From Thiobacillaceae bacterium (GTDB taxonomy: Bacteria; Pseudomonadota; Gammaproteobacteria; Burkholderiales; Thiobacillaceae), in the NCBI GenBank assembly GCA_024643305.1, contig JAHENE010000008.1, forward strand, positions 1 through 17,916: a stretch of DNA of 17,916 nucleotides, read 5' to 3'. The position numbers and the translations under genes are program-made. The number at the start of each line of letters is the position of its first letter. Positions within the stretch are counted from its first letter, which is position 1. A model generated the notes under the pieces. It saw only the letters and a program-made list of their open reading frames with translations. It was not told the DNA's origin and did no database searches. Shown here piece by piece: positions 1 through 8,108 of this stretch.

Positions 1-1035
1 GTCATCATCTTCCTGGCGCTGATGGCCGAAGCTTTCATGGGTTACCTGCTTCCATGGGGGCAGATGTCCTACTGGGGCGCACAGGTCATCATCAATCTGT
101 TCTCCGCAGTGCCCTTTATTGGCGAAGACCTATCGCTGTGGATTCGCGGCGACTTTGTCGTGGGTGATGCAACGCTTAACCGTTTCTTCTCCTTCCACGT
201 TATTGCTGTGCCACTTGTGCTGCTGGGACTGGTGGCTGCGCATCTGGTAGCACTGCACGAAGTCGGTTCCAACAACCCGGACGGCATCGAAATCAAGAAG
301 AAAAAGGATCCGGTTACGCATATTCCGCTGGATGGCATCCCCTTCCATCCCTACTACACCGTGAAGGACATTCTCGGCGTGGTTGTCTTCCTGATCTTGT
401 TCTCCGCCATCGTCTTCTTTGCGCCGGAACTGAATGGCTACTTCCTGGAAGCCAACAACTTCATCCCGGCTGATCCGTTCAAGACACCGGAACACATTGC
501 GCCAGTTTGGTACTTCACACCGTACTACGCCATTCTGCGTGCGGTGCCGCCCTTCCTGGGATCTCAATTCCCGGGTGTTGTGATGATGGGCATTTCCGTG
601 ATGATTTTCTTTGCGCTGCCTTGGCTGGACATGAGTTCAGTCAAATCCGTTCGCTATCGCGGTGTGATTTTCAAGGGTTTTCTGGCTGCTTTTGTCGTGT
701 CCTTCCTGGTACTCGGCTGGCTGGGAGTTTTACCAGCCACAACGACCTATACATGGATAGCACGTCTGCTTTCGGTAATTTATTTCGCATTCTTCTTCGT
801 GATGCCCTGGTACACGAAACCCGGCAGAACCCCTAAGTTTGCCGCTTTTCAGAATGCGTTCCTGATAGCAATAGCAGTCCTTGCGATTGGTATCGTCTGG
901 GGTGGCTCCACAGGCTCCATCGGCGTTACTGCGTTAAATCTGATGTTTTTGGTTTATACGCTCTGCTTTGTTTTAATGCCGCTGTACTTGGCTTCCGACA
1001 AAACCAAACCCGAACCGGAAAGGGTGACTGGCTAA
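1..1035 (+). CDS. petB: Cytochrome b of the bc1 complex (5' end missing)
   Basis: Membrane subunit of ubiquinol:cytochrome c reductase; it carries both b hemes and forms the Qo and Qi quinone sites. The frame is open from base 1, so the N-terminus, including the helix B heme histidines, lies outside the window; 344 codons remain of a usual 400 or so. Seen: the helix C motif [14 protein letters not shown], helix D with heme-ligand histidines (first at 196-198) ending [10 protein letters not shown], a lysine-rich loop, then [16 protein letters not shown] at 502-549 where most families have PEWY, and several C-terminal membrane helices. The helix D histidines have 14 residues between them rather than 13. 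The stop overlaps the petC start (TAATG), so the two are translationally coupled. petA presumably lies upstream. Identity is very secure. Confidence 0.97.
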   Translation, partial: VIIFLALMAEAFMGYLLPWGQMSYWGAQVIINLFSAVPFIGEDLSLWIRGDFVVGDATLNRFFSFHVIAVPLVLLGLVAAHLVALHEVGSNNPDGIEIKKKKDPVTHIPLDGIPFHPYYTVKDILGVVVFLILFSAIVFFAPELNGYFLEANNFIPADPFKTPEHIAPVWYFTPYYAILRAVPPFLGSQFPGVVMMGISVMIFFALPWLDMSSVKSVRYRGVIFKGFLAAFVVSFLVLGWLGVLPATTTYTWIARLLSVIYFAFFFVMPWYTKPGRTPKFAAFQNAFLIAIAVLAIGIVWGGSTGSIGVTALNLMFLVYTLCFVLMPLYLASDKTKPEPERVTG

Positions 1036-1778
1036 TGAAAACCATCAAACAACTTCTTACCCTGTTGGCCTTTGTGCCACTGGCAGCATCCGCATCGGGC
1101 GGGGCGCATCTGCAACTGGACAAGGCACCGGTCAATGTGGCCGATCATGCTTCCTTGCAGCGCGGGGCCAAAATGTTCGTCAATTACTGCCTGAACTGCC
1201 ATTCAGCCAGCTACATGCGGTATTCGCGCCTGCAGGATATTGGTCTGACAGAAGATCAGATCAAAAATAACCTGCTGTTTGCCACGGAGAAAGTCGGCGA
1301 CACCATGAATGTGGCCATGAGTTACAAGGATGCCAAGGTATGGTTCGGTGCTGCGCCACCTGACCTTTCGGTGATTGCCCGTTCACGCGGCGCAGACTGG
1401 CTCTATACCTATCTGCGGAGCTTCTATCGTGACGATTCGCGCCCTACCGGCTGGAACAACATTGCATTTGACAAGGTAGGCATGCCACATGTGATGGTGT
1501 CGCTGCAAGGCGAGCAGATTGCACACTTCAAAAATGAAGTTGACCACGAAGGCAAGGAACACGAAGTGTTCGAACGTTTTGAACTGGTCAAGCCGGGAAA
1601 AGTGTCGCTGGCCGAATATGATTCCATGGTGGGCGATCTTGTGAACTATCTCTCATGGATGGCCGAGCCCGCACAGAGCAAACGCAAGCATACTGGACTT
1701 TTGGTGCTGGCGTTCCTGGCAGTGTTCTTTGTAGTTGCCTATTATCTCAAGAAGGAATTCTGGAAAGACGTGCACTAA
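1035..1778 (+). CDS. petC: Cytochrome c1 of the bc1 complex
   Basis: Membrane-anchored c-type cytochrome that passes electrons from the Rieske protein to soluble cytochrome c on the periplasmic side. The 247-residue product has an N-terminal signal peptide (about 1-21, ending ASA), the heme c attachment motif CLNCH at 52-56, and a probable axial methionine in VGMPHVM (M150 most likely). A single C-terminal helix (about 219-238) is followed by a basic tail that anchors it. ATG 1035 overlaps the petB stop by one base; AGGG at 1021-1024 is a usable ribosome site. The gene lies between petB and a hairpin that may end the pet transcript. Known family; the axial Met is inferred by position. Confidence 0.96.
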   Translation: MKTIKQLLTLLAFVPLAASASGGAHLQLDKAPVNVADHASLQRGAKMFVNYCLNCHSASYMRYSRLQDIGLTEDQIKNNLLFATEKVGDTMNVAMSYKDAKVWFGAAPPDLSVIARSRGADWLYTYLRSFYRDDSRPTGWNNIAFDKVGMPHVMVSLQGEQIAHFKNEVDHEGKEHEVFERFELVKPGKVSLAEYDSMVGDLVNYLSWMAEPAQSKRKHTGLLVLAFLAVFFVVAYYLKKEFWKDVH

Positions 1779-1803
1779 GCCGGTCTTACAGGTATTACGC
1801 GTG

Positions 1804-1830
1804 AGCCGGACCTGTGTCCGGCTTTCGCCT
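1804..1830 (+). terminator. Hairpin terminator after petC
   Basis: Perfect 8-bp stem AGCCGGAC / GTCCGGCT around a CTGT loop (1804-1823), followed by the pyrimidine-rich TTCGCCTTTA. The tail is not a pure T run, so termination may be partial and allow read-through into sspA 45 bases on. Confidence 0.65.
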
Positions 1831-1867
1831 TTATTAAGCGCATGAACATGAAACAGGAATCCAACCC

Positions 1868-2467
1868 ATGATGAGACTATATTCGGGAACGACTGACCCC
1901 TACAGCCACCGCTGCCGCATCGTCCTTTACGAAAAAGGCATGGATTTCGAAGTGATTGATGTGGATATGCACAACAAGCCGGAAGACCTTGCCGTCATCA
2001 ACCCCTACAACAAGGTACCGGTGCTGGTAGATCGCGACCTCGTGCTTTACGAAGCCAACATCATCAACGAATACATTGATGAAAGATTCCCGCATCCACA
2101 ATTGATGCCGCCGGATCCGGTCATGCGCGCCCGCGCCCGTCTGGTATTGCACAATTTCGAGAATGACTTGTTTGCACAAGTGAACTTGCTGGAGCACGGC
2201 GGACAGAAGGCGGCAGATAGCGCTCGCATCGCCATTAAAGACAGCCTGACACAGCTCACCCCCATTCTGGACAAGCAGAAATACCTTCTCAACGACGAGT
2301 TCTCCATGCTTGACGTGTCGATTGCCCCTCTTCTGTGGCGCCTCGAGCATTATGAAATCCAGTTGCCAAAGCAGGCTGCCTCAGTCCTGAAATATCGTGA
2401 GCGCCTGTTCTCGCGCCCTGCATTCATTGACGCGCTGACGCCGACCGAAAAGGCGATGCGCAAGTGA
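1868..2467 (+). CDS. sspA: Stringent starvation protein A (GST-fold, RNA polymerase-associated)
   Basis: SspA has a glutathione S-transferase fold but acts as an RNA-polymerase-associated regulator in starvation and acid stress. The 199-residue product shows the thioredoxin-like N-terminal domain (1 to about 78; YSGTTDPYSHRCRIVLYEKG, NPYNKVPVLVD, YEANIINEYIDERFPHP) and an all-helical C-terminal domain. The PHP triplet at residues 75-77 matches the conserved surface patch of E. coli SspA used for polymerase contact. AGGAA at 1855-1859 sits 8 bases before ATG 1868; ATG 1871 is an alternative. It precedes sspB by 7 bases in the standard sspAB order. A 9-codon reading frame at 1842-1871 overlaps this start. 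Slightly shorter than E. coli SspA (212). Confidence 0.94.
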   Translation: MMRLYSGTTDPYSHRCRIVLYEKGMDFEVIDVDMHNKPEDLAVINPYNKVPVLVDRDLVLYEANIINEYIDERFPHPQLMPPDPVMRARARLVLHNFENDLFAQVNLLEHGGQKAADSARIAIKDSLTQLTPILDKQKYLLNDEFSMLDVSIAPLLWRLEHYEIQLPKQAASVLKYRERLFSRPAFIDALTPTEKAMRK

Positions 2468-2474
2468 GCTGAAC

Positions 2475-2879
2475 ATGCTCTCCACCCGGCCCTATCTTGT
2501 TAGAGCCATTTTTGAATGGTGCGTGGATGCGGGATTTACCCCTCATGTACTTGTGCATGTGGATGCGCACACGCGGGTTCCGGCCGGGTACGTCAAGGAA
2601 GGGCAGATCGTGTTGAGCATTGGCGGCAATGCCGTGCGCGATCTCGCCATCGACAATGACTGGATCACGTTTTCCGCAAGGTTCTCCGGTGTCTCACAGG
2701 AAATTGCCATTCCCATCAACCGGGTGGCTGCAATTTTTGCCCGCGAGAATGGACAGGGCATGCATTTCGAAGTGGAGGAAGCAGCAGAGGGCGGTGGTGC
2801 CGTTGCAATAACGGAATCGCCAGAAGACGAACCCCCTGGGCCGCCCAAGGGTCGCCCGCAACTCAAGGTCGTCAAATAG
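2475..2879 (+). CDS. sspB: ClpXP protease specificity-enhancing factor SspB
   Basis: Adaptor that binds ssrA-tagged polypeptides from rescued ribosomes and tethers them to ClpX for degradation. The 134-residue product has a compact N-terminal substrate-binding domain (about 1-110, beginning STRPYLVRAIFEWCVDAGFT, then VPAGYVKEGQIVLSI and FSGVSQEIAIPI). An acidic, Pro/Gly-rich linker follows, and the protein ends in RPQLKVVK (127-134), nearly the same as the ClpX-docking tail RPALRVVK of E. coli SspB. Seven bases separate it from sspA, so the pair is one operon. No strong Shine-Dalgarno is seen, which suggests coupling to sspA translation. Identity is secure from the tail and the neighbour. Confidence 0.95.
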   Translation: MLSTRPYLVRAIFEWCVDAGFTPHVLVHVDAHTRVPAGYVKEGQIVLSIGGNAVRDLAIDNDWITFSARFSGVSQEIAIPINRVAAIFARENGQGMHFEVEEAAEGGGAVAITESPEDEPPGPPKGRPQLKVVK

Positions 2880-2901
2880 CGCGTAGAGCAAATCTTTAGC
2901 G

Positions 2902-2907
2902 TAAAAT
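2902..2907 (+). promoter_or_regulatory. Probable -10 box of the tRNA-Thr promoter
   Basis: TAAAAT lies 12 bases before the tRNA and is followed by a GC-rich discriminator (GCGCACCCGCG), the pattern of stable-RNA promoters under stringent control. A -35 box would overlap the end of sspB and is not clear. Confidence 0.45.
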
Positions 2908-2919
2908 GCGCACCCGCGT

Positions 2920-2995
2920 GCCGCTTTAGCTCAGTTGGTAGAGCAACCGCCTTGTAAGCGGTAGGTCATCTGTTCGAGTCAGATAAGCGGCACCA
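2920..2995 (+). tRNA. tRNA-Thr (anticodon UGU)
   Basis: Complete cloverleaf: acceptor GCCGCTT / AAGCGGC, D stem GCTC / GAGC, anticodon stem ACCGC / GCGGT with loop CTTGTAA, 5-base variable region, T stem ATCTG / CAGAT with loop TTCGAGT, discriminator A, and an encoded CCA (2993-2995). The anticodon TGT at 2953-2955 reads ACA and, by wobble, other Thr codons. It is a single tRNA between sspB and sucC, with its own apparent promoter. Confidence 0.97.
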
Positions 2996-3067
2996 TCTAA
3001 CCCGTTATCGCTTGCTTCTCTTTTTCAGAGAAGGCGCCAAACAGCTTTCGCATTGTCCGGTTTTACA

Positions 3068-3085
3068 GGAAAATCCAGGTTTTCC
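3068..3085 (+). other. Inverted repeat in the sucC leader
   Basis: GGAAAA (3068-3073) and TTTTCC (3080-3085) form a perfect 6-bp stem with a 6-base loop, 16 bases before the sucC start. A second repeat, CTTCTC / GAGAAG (3015-3033), lies further upstream. Neither has a terminator-like T tail after it. Function unknown; could be chance or leader structure. Confidence 0.3.
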
Positions 3086-3101
3086 CCTAAATCAGTTCGA
3101 G

Positions 3102-4274
3102 ATGAATCTGCACGAGTTTCAGGCCAAGCAGCGATTGCGCCAATATCAGATCGCCACTCCACGCGGAGAACCTGCGTCCACCCCGGAAGCTGCACGTACT
3201 GTAGCCGAAAACATGGGGGGCTCAGCATGGGTGGTAAAGGCGCAGGTGCATGCCGGCGGACGAGGCAAGGCAGGCGGCGTAAAAATCGCCAAAAGCCTTG
3301 ATGAAGTGAGTGGCATCGCGTCAAGCCTGCTTGGAAAAGCGCTTGTCACCTATCAAAACGCCCCCGGCGGCCAGCCGGTGAACCAGGTGCTGGTGGAAGA
3401 AACGCTCGCCATCGAGCGGGAGTTGTATCTGTCTTTGCTGGTGGATCGCGAAGCAGAGAGAATTGCCGTGGTAGCCTCTGCTGCCGGCGGTATGGAGATC
3501 GAGGAAGTTGCCCGACTCAGCCCCGAGAAAATTCTCAAGCTTCACTGCGATCCAATCAATGGCTTGATGCCTTTTCAGTGTCGTGAACTGGCGTTTGGGC
3601 TTGGTTTGAAGGCCGAAGCATTCCAGGATTTCTGCAAACTATTGCCTGCTTTGTACCGTGTGTTTGTGGAAAGCGATCTTTCACTGCTGGAAGTCAATCC
3701 GCTCATCGTTACGCACGAGAATCGCGTCTTGCCGCTCGACTGCAAGATGAGCGTGGATGACAACGCGCTTTATCGTCAGAAAGAGTTGGCTGAATTGATC
3801 GACATGAGCCAGATCGACGCCAAGGAGGCATTGGCGCACGAGGCTGGCATCAACTACATTGCGCTATCAGGCAACATCGGCTGCATGGTCAATGGTGCCG
3901 GGCTGGCGATGGCCACCATGGATCTGATCAAGCTGCATGGCGGCGAGCCCGCCAATTTTCTTGACGTGGGCGGAGGCGCTACGGCAGAAACCGTGGCCAG
4001 GGCCTTCAAGATCATTTTGGCCGATGCGAACGTAAAGGCGGTGCTGGTCAATATTTTCGGCGGCATCATGCGCTGCGACATTATTGCTGACGGCATCATC
4101 GCCGCGGTGAAGGATGTGGGCGTGAAGATCCCTGTCATCGTGCGGCTCGAAGGCACCAATGTCGATCTTGGAAAACAGAAATTGAAGGAAAGCGGCCTGG
4201 CGATCATTACTGCGGATGATCTGACCGATGCCGCAATCAGGGCAGTGCAATCCGTGACGGGGAGCGCAAAATGA
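3102..4274 (+). CDS. sucC: Succinyl-CoA synthetase (ADP-forming) beta subunit
   Basis: Beta subunit of the TCA-cycle enzyme that interconverts succinyl-CoA and succinate with ATP or GTP formation. The 390-residue product starts [10 protein letters not shown] like E. coli SucC (388 residues). It has an ATP-grasp domain (to about 235: [23 protein letters not shown]-like [24 protein letters not shown]), then the ligase domain with [30 protein letters not shown] and [19 protein letters not shown] 3102 is chosen because the MNLHE N-terminus is conserved; an in-frame TTG at 3012 would add an unlikely 30 residues. The stop overlaps sucD by 4 bases. Malate-CoA ligase (MtkA) is a close relative, but the sequence fits SucC better. 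Confidence 0.95.
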   Translation: MNLHEFQAKQRLRQYQIATPRGEPASTPEAARTVAENMGGSAWVVKAQVHAGGRGKAGGVKIAKSLDEVSGIASSLLGKALVTYQNAPGGQPVNQVLVEETLAIERELYLSLLVDREAERIAVVASAAGGMEIEEVARLSPEKILKLHCDPINGLMPFQCRELAFGLGLKAEAFQDFCKLLPALYRVFVESDLSLLEVNPLIVTHENRVLPLDCKMSVDDNALYRQKELAELIDMSQIDAKEALAHEAGINYIALSGNIGCMVNGAGLAMATMDLIKLHGGEPANFLDVGGGATAETVARAFKIILADANVKAVLVNIFGGIMRCDIIADGIIAAVKDVGVKIPVIVRLEGTNVDLGKQKLKESGLAIITADDLTDAAIRAVQSVTGSAK

Positions 4275-5155
4275 GCATCCTCATCAACAGAAATACCAGA
4301 GTTATCTGCCAGGGTTTTACCGGAAAACAGGGTACTTTCCATTCCGAGCATGCCATAGCCTATGGCACGAAAATGGTTGGTGGAGTGACACCAGGCAAGG
4401 GCGGTCAGACACATCTGGACCTGCCGGTATTCAACACGGTACGGGATGCCGTGCGCGAAACCGCCGCCAATGCCTCGGTGATTTACGTACCGGCGGCGTT
4501 TGCGGCGGACTCCATTCTGGAAGCTGCGGACGCCGGTATTGAAGTCATCGTTTGCATTACCGAGGGCGTGCCGGTGCTGGACATGATGAAAGTGAAAGCC
4601 GCGCTCAAATCTGGCGGTGCAAAACTCATCGGCCCCAATTGTCCCGGCGTCATCACTTCGGGCGAATGCAAAATCGGCATCATGCCCGGCTTCATCCATC
4701 AGAAAGGCAAGATCGGCATAGTCTCGCGCTCCGGCACACTGACCTATGAGGCGGTGTATCAGACCACGCGCGCCGGTCTGGGGCAGACAACCTGCGTGGG
4801 CATCGGCGGGGACCCGATCAAGGGCCTGGATTTCATCGATTGCCTGGAGATGTTTCAGAATGATCCCGAGACCGAAGCCATCATCATGGTAGGTGAAATA
4901 GGCGGCACGCGCGAGGAAGAGGCGGCCGAATATATTAGCTCCAACGTGACAAAACCCGTAGCCGGCTATATCGCCGGATTGACCGCACCAAAAGGAAAGC
5001 GCATGGGCCACGCTGGCGCCATTATTGCTGGCGGCAAGGGCACGGCGGATGCCAAAATCGCTGCGTTGGAAAAAGCCGGCGTTGTGGTTGCCCGTAGTCC
5101 GGCTGGAATTGGCGATGCGATGATGCAGGCCATCGCGGACAGGACCACCCGATGA
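4271..5155 (+). CDS. sucD: Succinyl-CoA synthetase alpha subunit
   Basis: Alpha subunit; it binds CoA and carries the catalytic phosphohistidine. The 294-residue product starts [21 protein letters not shown] (Rossmann CoA-binding domain) and continues [20 protein letters not shown] and [10 protein letters not shown]. The phosphorylated histidine is H247 in [21 protein letters not shown] at 4259-4264 lies 6 bases before ATG 4271. The start overlaps the sucC stop (ATGA) and the stop overlaps the nadE start (ATGA), so three genes are translationally coupled. Length and motifs match the family closely. Confidence 0.96.
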   Translation: MSILINRNTRVICQGFTGKQGTFHSEHAIAYGTKMVGGVTPGKGGQTHLDLPVFNTVRDAVRETAANASVIYVPAAFAADSILEAADAGIEVIVCITEGVPVLDMMKVKAALKSGGAKLIGPNCPGVITSGECKIGIMPGFIHQKGKIGIVSRSGTLTYEAVYQTTRAGLGQTTCVGIGGDPIKGLDFIDCLEMFQNDPETEAIIMVGEIGGTREEEAAEYISSNVTKPVAGYIAGLTAPKGKRMGHAGAIIAGGKGTADAKIAALEKAGVVVARSPAGIGDAMMQAIADRTTR

Positions 5156-6762
5156 AACTGGCGATGGCCCAGTTGAATCTGACAGTAGGAGACCTCAAGG
5201 GTAATGCTGCAAAAATGCTTGCCGCAGTTGGCGAGGCTAAAGCGGCAGGCGCATCCCTGCTGCTCACGCCGGAGATGTCCATTTGCGGCTATGCGCCGGA
5301 GGACCTGGTTTTGCGTGAAGATTTCTGCATGTCTTGCGAACGCGAGGTGCGAAATCTGGCCGTTGCCACAGCGGACATCACCCTGGTCGTTGGTTTCCCG
5401 CATCGTGTAGGCAGGGATTGCTACAACGCTGCAGCAGTGTTGCAGGATGGAGGCATTGTTGCCATCTACCATAAGCAGAAGCTGCCGAATTTTTCGGTCT
5501 TCGACGAGGTCCGCACCTTTAACGCGGGTGAAACCGCTTGTGTCTTTGACTGCGAAGGCGTGCATTTCGGACTCAATATTTGTGGCGACATCTGGGAACC
5601 CGGTCCGGCAGAACTTGCGGCTGCGGCCGGAGCGCAGGTTCTGCTTGTGCTCAATGCCTCGCCATTTCATATCTCCAAACGCCAGGAGCGGAAGCGCGTA
5701 GCTGCAGAGCGGATCGAAGCATCCCGCATTCCCATGGTGTACTGCAACCTGTTGGGCGGGCAGGACGAATTGGTTTTTGACGGTGCTTCCTTCGTGATGG
5801 ATGGAAAAGGTCAGATCACCCACCAGTTTCCAGCCTGGGAAGAGGGAGTCTACATCGTTGACCTCGATGACAAGTCTCCTGTCCCGGGCCGTCAGGAAGC
5901 AGAACCTGCCATTGAGGCTGACGTTTATCAAGCCTTGGTAACGGGGGTGCGCGACTATACTGACAAGAATGGCTTTCCCAGCGCGATACTGGGACTTTCC
6001 GGCGGCATTGATTCCGCGCTGACGATGGCCATTGCAGTCGATGCGCTTGGCGACAGTCGCGTGCATGCGGTGATGATGCCATCTGAATTTACCGCCAGCA
6101 TCAGTCGCGATCTTGCACTGGAAATGGCTGAAATCCTGGATGTGAAATATAGTGAAATCGCCATCAAGCCAATGTATGACATGTTCATTGAACAGCTTGC
6201 GGACGAATTTGACCAACTTCCTTTCGATACAGCCGAAGAAAACATCCAGGCGCGTGTGCGTGGGACCTTGCTCATGGCATTATCGAACAAGTTTGGACAC
6301 CTGGTGCTGACGACCGGAAACAAGAGCGAAATGGCGACTGGATACGCAACACTTTATGGCGACATGGCTGGCGGTTTCGCCGTCTTGAAGGATGTGCCCA
6401 AAACTCTGGTTTACCGACTTTCTAACTACCGTAACAGCCTGTCGCGTGTGATTCCGCAGCATATTATCGACCGTGCGCCATCGGCGGAATTGCGCGCCAA
6501 TCAGACCGACCAGGACTCGCTGCCTCCTTACGATATACTCGACGCCATTATCGAAGCCTATGTCGAGCGCGATTTGTCCCCCGCGGAAATCGTTGCCATG
6601 GGATTCAATCCGGCGACGGTAAAGCGCGTTATCCGGCTGACAAATCTGGCTGAGTACAAGCGCAGGCAGTCCGCGCCGGGTATACGTATTACCCCACGCA
6701 ATTTTGGCAAGGATCGCCGCTATCCGATAACATCCAGATACCGCCCTGAAGAAAATCTGTAG
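5152..6762 (+). CDS. nadE: Glutamine-dependent NAD+ synthetase
   Basis: Makes NAD+ from nicotinate adenine dinucleotide, ATP and glutamine-derived ammonia. The 536-residue product is a fusion. The N-terminal nitrilase-type glutaminase (about 1-260) shows Glu41 ([15 protein letters not shown]), lysines in [13 protein letters not shown] (108/110) and Cys144 in [10 protein letters not shown]. The C-terminal NAD synthetase has the P-loop SGGIDS at 283-288 and [21 protein letters not shown]. The length fits the shorter glutamine-dependent class rather than the roughly 680-residue mycobacterial type. AGGA at 5141-5144 is 7 bases before the start, which overlaps the sucD stop. glnB follows 12 bases after the stop, a meaningful pairing because PII proteins control a NadE of this class in Azospirillum. 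Confidence 0.95.
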   Translation: MKLAMAQLNLTVGDLKGNAAKMLAAVGEAKAAGASLLLTPEMSICGYAPEDLVLREDFCMSCEREVRNLAVATADITLVVGFPHRVGRDCYNAAAVLQDGGIVAIYHKQKLPNFSVFDEVRTFNAGETACVFDCEGVHFGLNICGDIWEPGPAELAAAAGAQVLLVLNASPFHISKRQERKRVAAERIEASRIPMVYCNLLGGQDELVFDGASFVMDGKGQITHQFPAWEEGVYIVDLDDKSPVPGRQEAEPAIEADVYQALVTGVRDYTDKNGFPSAILGLSGGIDSALTMAIAVDALGDSRVHAVMMPSEFTASISRDLALEMAEILDVKYSEIAIKPMYDMFIEQLADEFDQLPFDTAEENIQARVRGTLLMALSNKFGHLVLTTGNKSEMATGYATLYGDMAGGFAVLKDVPKTLVYRLSNYRNSLSRVIPQHIIDRAPSAELRANQTDQDSLPPYDILDAIIEAYVERDLSPAEIVAMGFNPATVKRVIRLTNLAEYKRRQSAPGIRITPRNFGKDRRYPITSRYRPEENL

Positions 6763-7113
<351 letters not shown>

Positions 7114-7172
7114 GAGTCGGGAACTATCGAACACCCCACTGGGGAATTGCTCGACAAATTATTTACTACAAG

Positions 7173-7203
7173 AAAATTACCGAGGCATGCTCGGAAGTTT
7201 TTT
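7173..7203. terminator. Probable bidirectional terminator between glnB and bamD
   Basis: Stem CCGAG / CTCGG (7180-7194, loop GCATG) is followed on the plus strand by AAGTTTTTT. On the minus strand it is followed by TAATTTTC. It lies between the converging ends of glnB and bamD. A CCCC-ACT-GGGG hairpin (7134-7144) lies upstream. The rest of the 170-base gap holds nothing else I recognise, apart from a weak repeat at 7256-7278 without a T tail. Confidence 0.6.
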
Positions 7204-7283
7204 CACCGGGCGAGTTCCGGCCTCGAGTGGCCATGAATCAAGCTGTATCTAGAGCCAGGCGCCCCTGAAAAGCGTCTGTGAAA

Positions 7284-8108
7284 TTACCAGAACTTCCACC
7301 AGGCCCTGTCTGACAATTCGACGCCTTTGGCATATTTGCTGTTGGGATAGTTCAGCTTGAGCACTCGGAGAGCGTCGTCCCTGAGATCTTTAATCCCTAA
7401 TTTGTCGTAGGCTACGACCATGATGGCAAGCGCTTCTTCGATGGAGGGGGTTTCGGGGTAGTTGGTGACCACGTTCTTGGCGCGATTGGCCGCAGCCACG
7501 TAAGCTTCGCGCTTGAGGTAGTATCTGGCGACGTGAACTTCGTTGGCGGAAATGGCATTGACCAGATATTTCATGCGCGCTTTGGCGTCCTCGGCATATT
7601 TGCTGTCGGGGAAGAGGGTAATGAGTTCCTTGAACGAAATAAAAGAGTCGCGCGCCGCCTTGGGGTCGCGCTCGCTCATGTCCTGGCTTGAAATCTGTGA
7701 GAGCAGACCCAGATCTTCTGTGAAATTGGCCAGACCCTTCAGATAGTAGGCATAATCGACGTTAGGGTGGCTTGGATGGAGTTTGATGAAGCGATCGCAG
7801 GCAGCGATGGCTGAAATCGGTTCCTGGTCTTTATAGTAGGCGTAAGCAATTTCAAGTTGCGCTTGTTGTGCGTAACGGCCGTAGGGGTATCGGGATTCAA
7901 GGATTTCGTATAGTTTGACGGCCTTTTCATAGTCGCCACCATTAAGGTTGTCCTTGGCCTCGGCGTAAAGTTTTTGGGCTGACCATCCCGCGGTTTCATC
8001 CTGCACATCGGGAAACAGGCCACAACCAGCCAGGCCAAGACTGAAGGCAATTGTGGCGAGCGCGGCTCGCCAGGTTATATTGATGCGAGCAGTATTCAGG
8101 AGTTTCAT
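7284..8108 (-). CDS. bamD: Outer membrane assembly lipoprotein BamD (ComL)
   Basis: Essential lipoprotein of the BAM complex, which inserts beta-barrel proteins into the outer membrane; the Neisseria homologue is ComL. The 274-residue product has a basic N-terminus, a hydrophobic stretch and the lipobox LAGC with acylated Cys29. A superhelix of TPR-like repeats follows (AQKLYAEAKDNLNGGDYEKAV, then FIKLHPSHPNVDYAYYLKGL, TLFPDSKYAEDAKARM, VTNYPETPSIEEAL). It ends in an aromatic, basic tail. The start codon (8108-8106) lies in a CATG shared with a possible rluD start. No clear Shine-Dalgarno is seen; it is the only sensible start before the signal peptide. Divergent from rluD, a common pairing in proteobacteria. 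Confidence 0.95.
   Translation of the reverse strand: MKLLNTARINITWRAALATIAFSLGLAGCGLFPDVQDETAGWSAQKLYAEAKDNLNGGDYEKAVKLYEILESRYPYGRYAQQAQLEIAYAYYKDQEPISAIAACDRFIKLHPSHPNVDYAYYLKGLANFTEDLGLLSQISSQDMSERDPKAARDSFISFKELITLFPDSKYAEDAKARMKYLVNAISANEVHVARYYLKREAYVAAANRAKNVVTNYPETPSIEEALAIMVVAYDKLGIKDLRDDALRVLKLNYPNSKYAKGVELSDRAWWKFW

Noticed and set aside
3012..3101. Upstream extension of sucC from an in-frame TTG
   Set aside because: The conserved SucC N-terminus begins at ATG 3102 ([10 protein letters not shown]); the extension has no family similarity and overlaps the leader hairpins.
3854..5011. 385-codon open frame on the minus strand across sucC and sucD
   Set aside because: It lies wholly antisense to two certain genes, has no recognisable domain, and its His/Arg/Ala-rich product is typical of a shadow frame in biased codon use.
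3102..5155. Malate-CoA ligase (mtkAB) instead of sucCD
   Set aside because: Motifs and lengths follow SucC/SucD closely, and no serine-cycle gene (mcl, hprA, sga) is in the neighbourhood. Not excluded by experiment.
4966..6216. 416-codon open frame on the minus strand across sucD and nadE
   Set aside because: Antisense to well-conserved catalytic domains; no motif, no ribosome site, composition of a shadow frame.
7218..7231. GGCC-TCGAGT-GGCC inverted repeat in the glnB-bamD gap
   Set aside because: Only 4-bp arms; no flanking signal and no plausible operator role at the end of two genes.
7256..7278. CAGGCGC / GCGTCTG repeat as a bamD terminator
   Set aside because: It contains a G-T pair and a long loop, and no T run follows it on the minus strand; the 7180-7194 hairpin is a better candidate.
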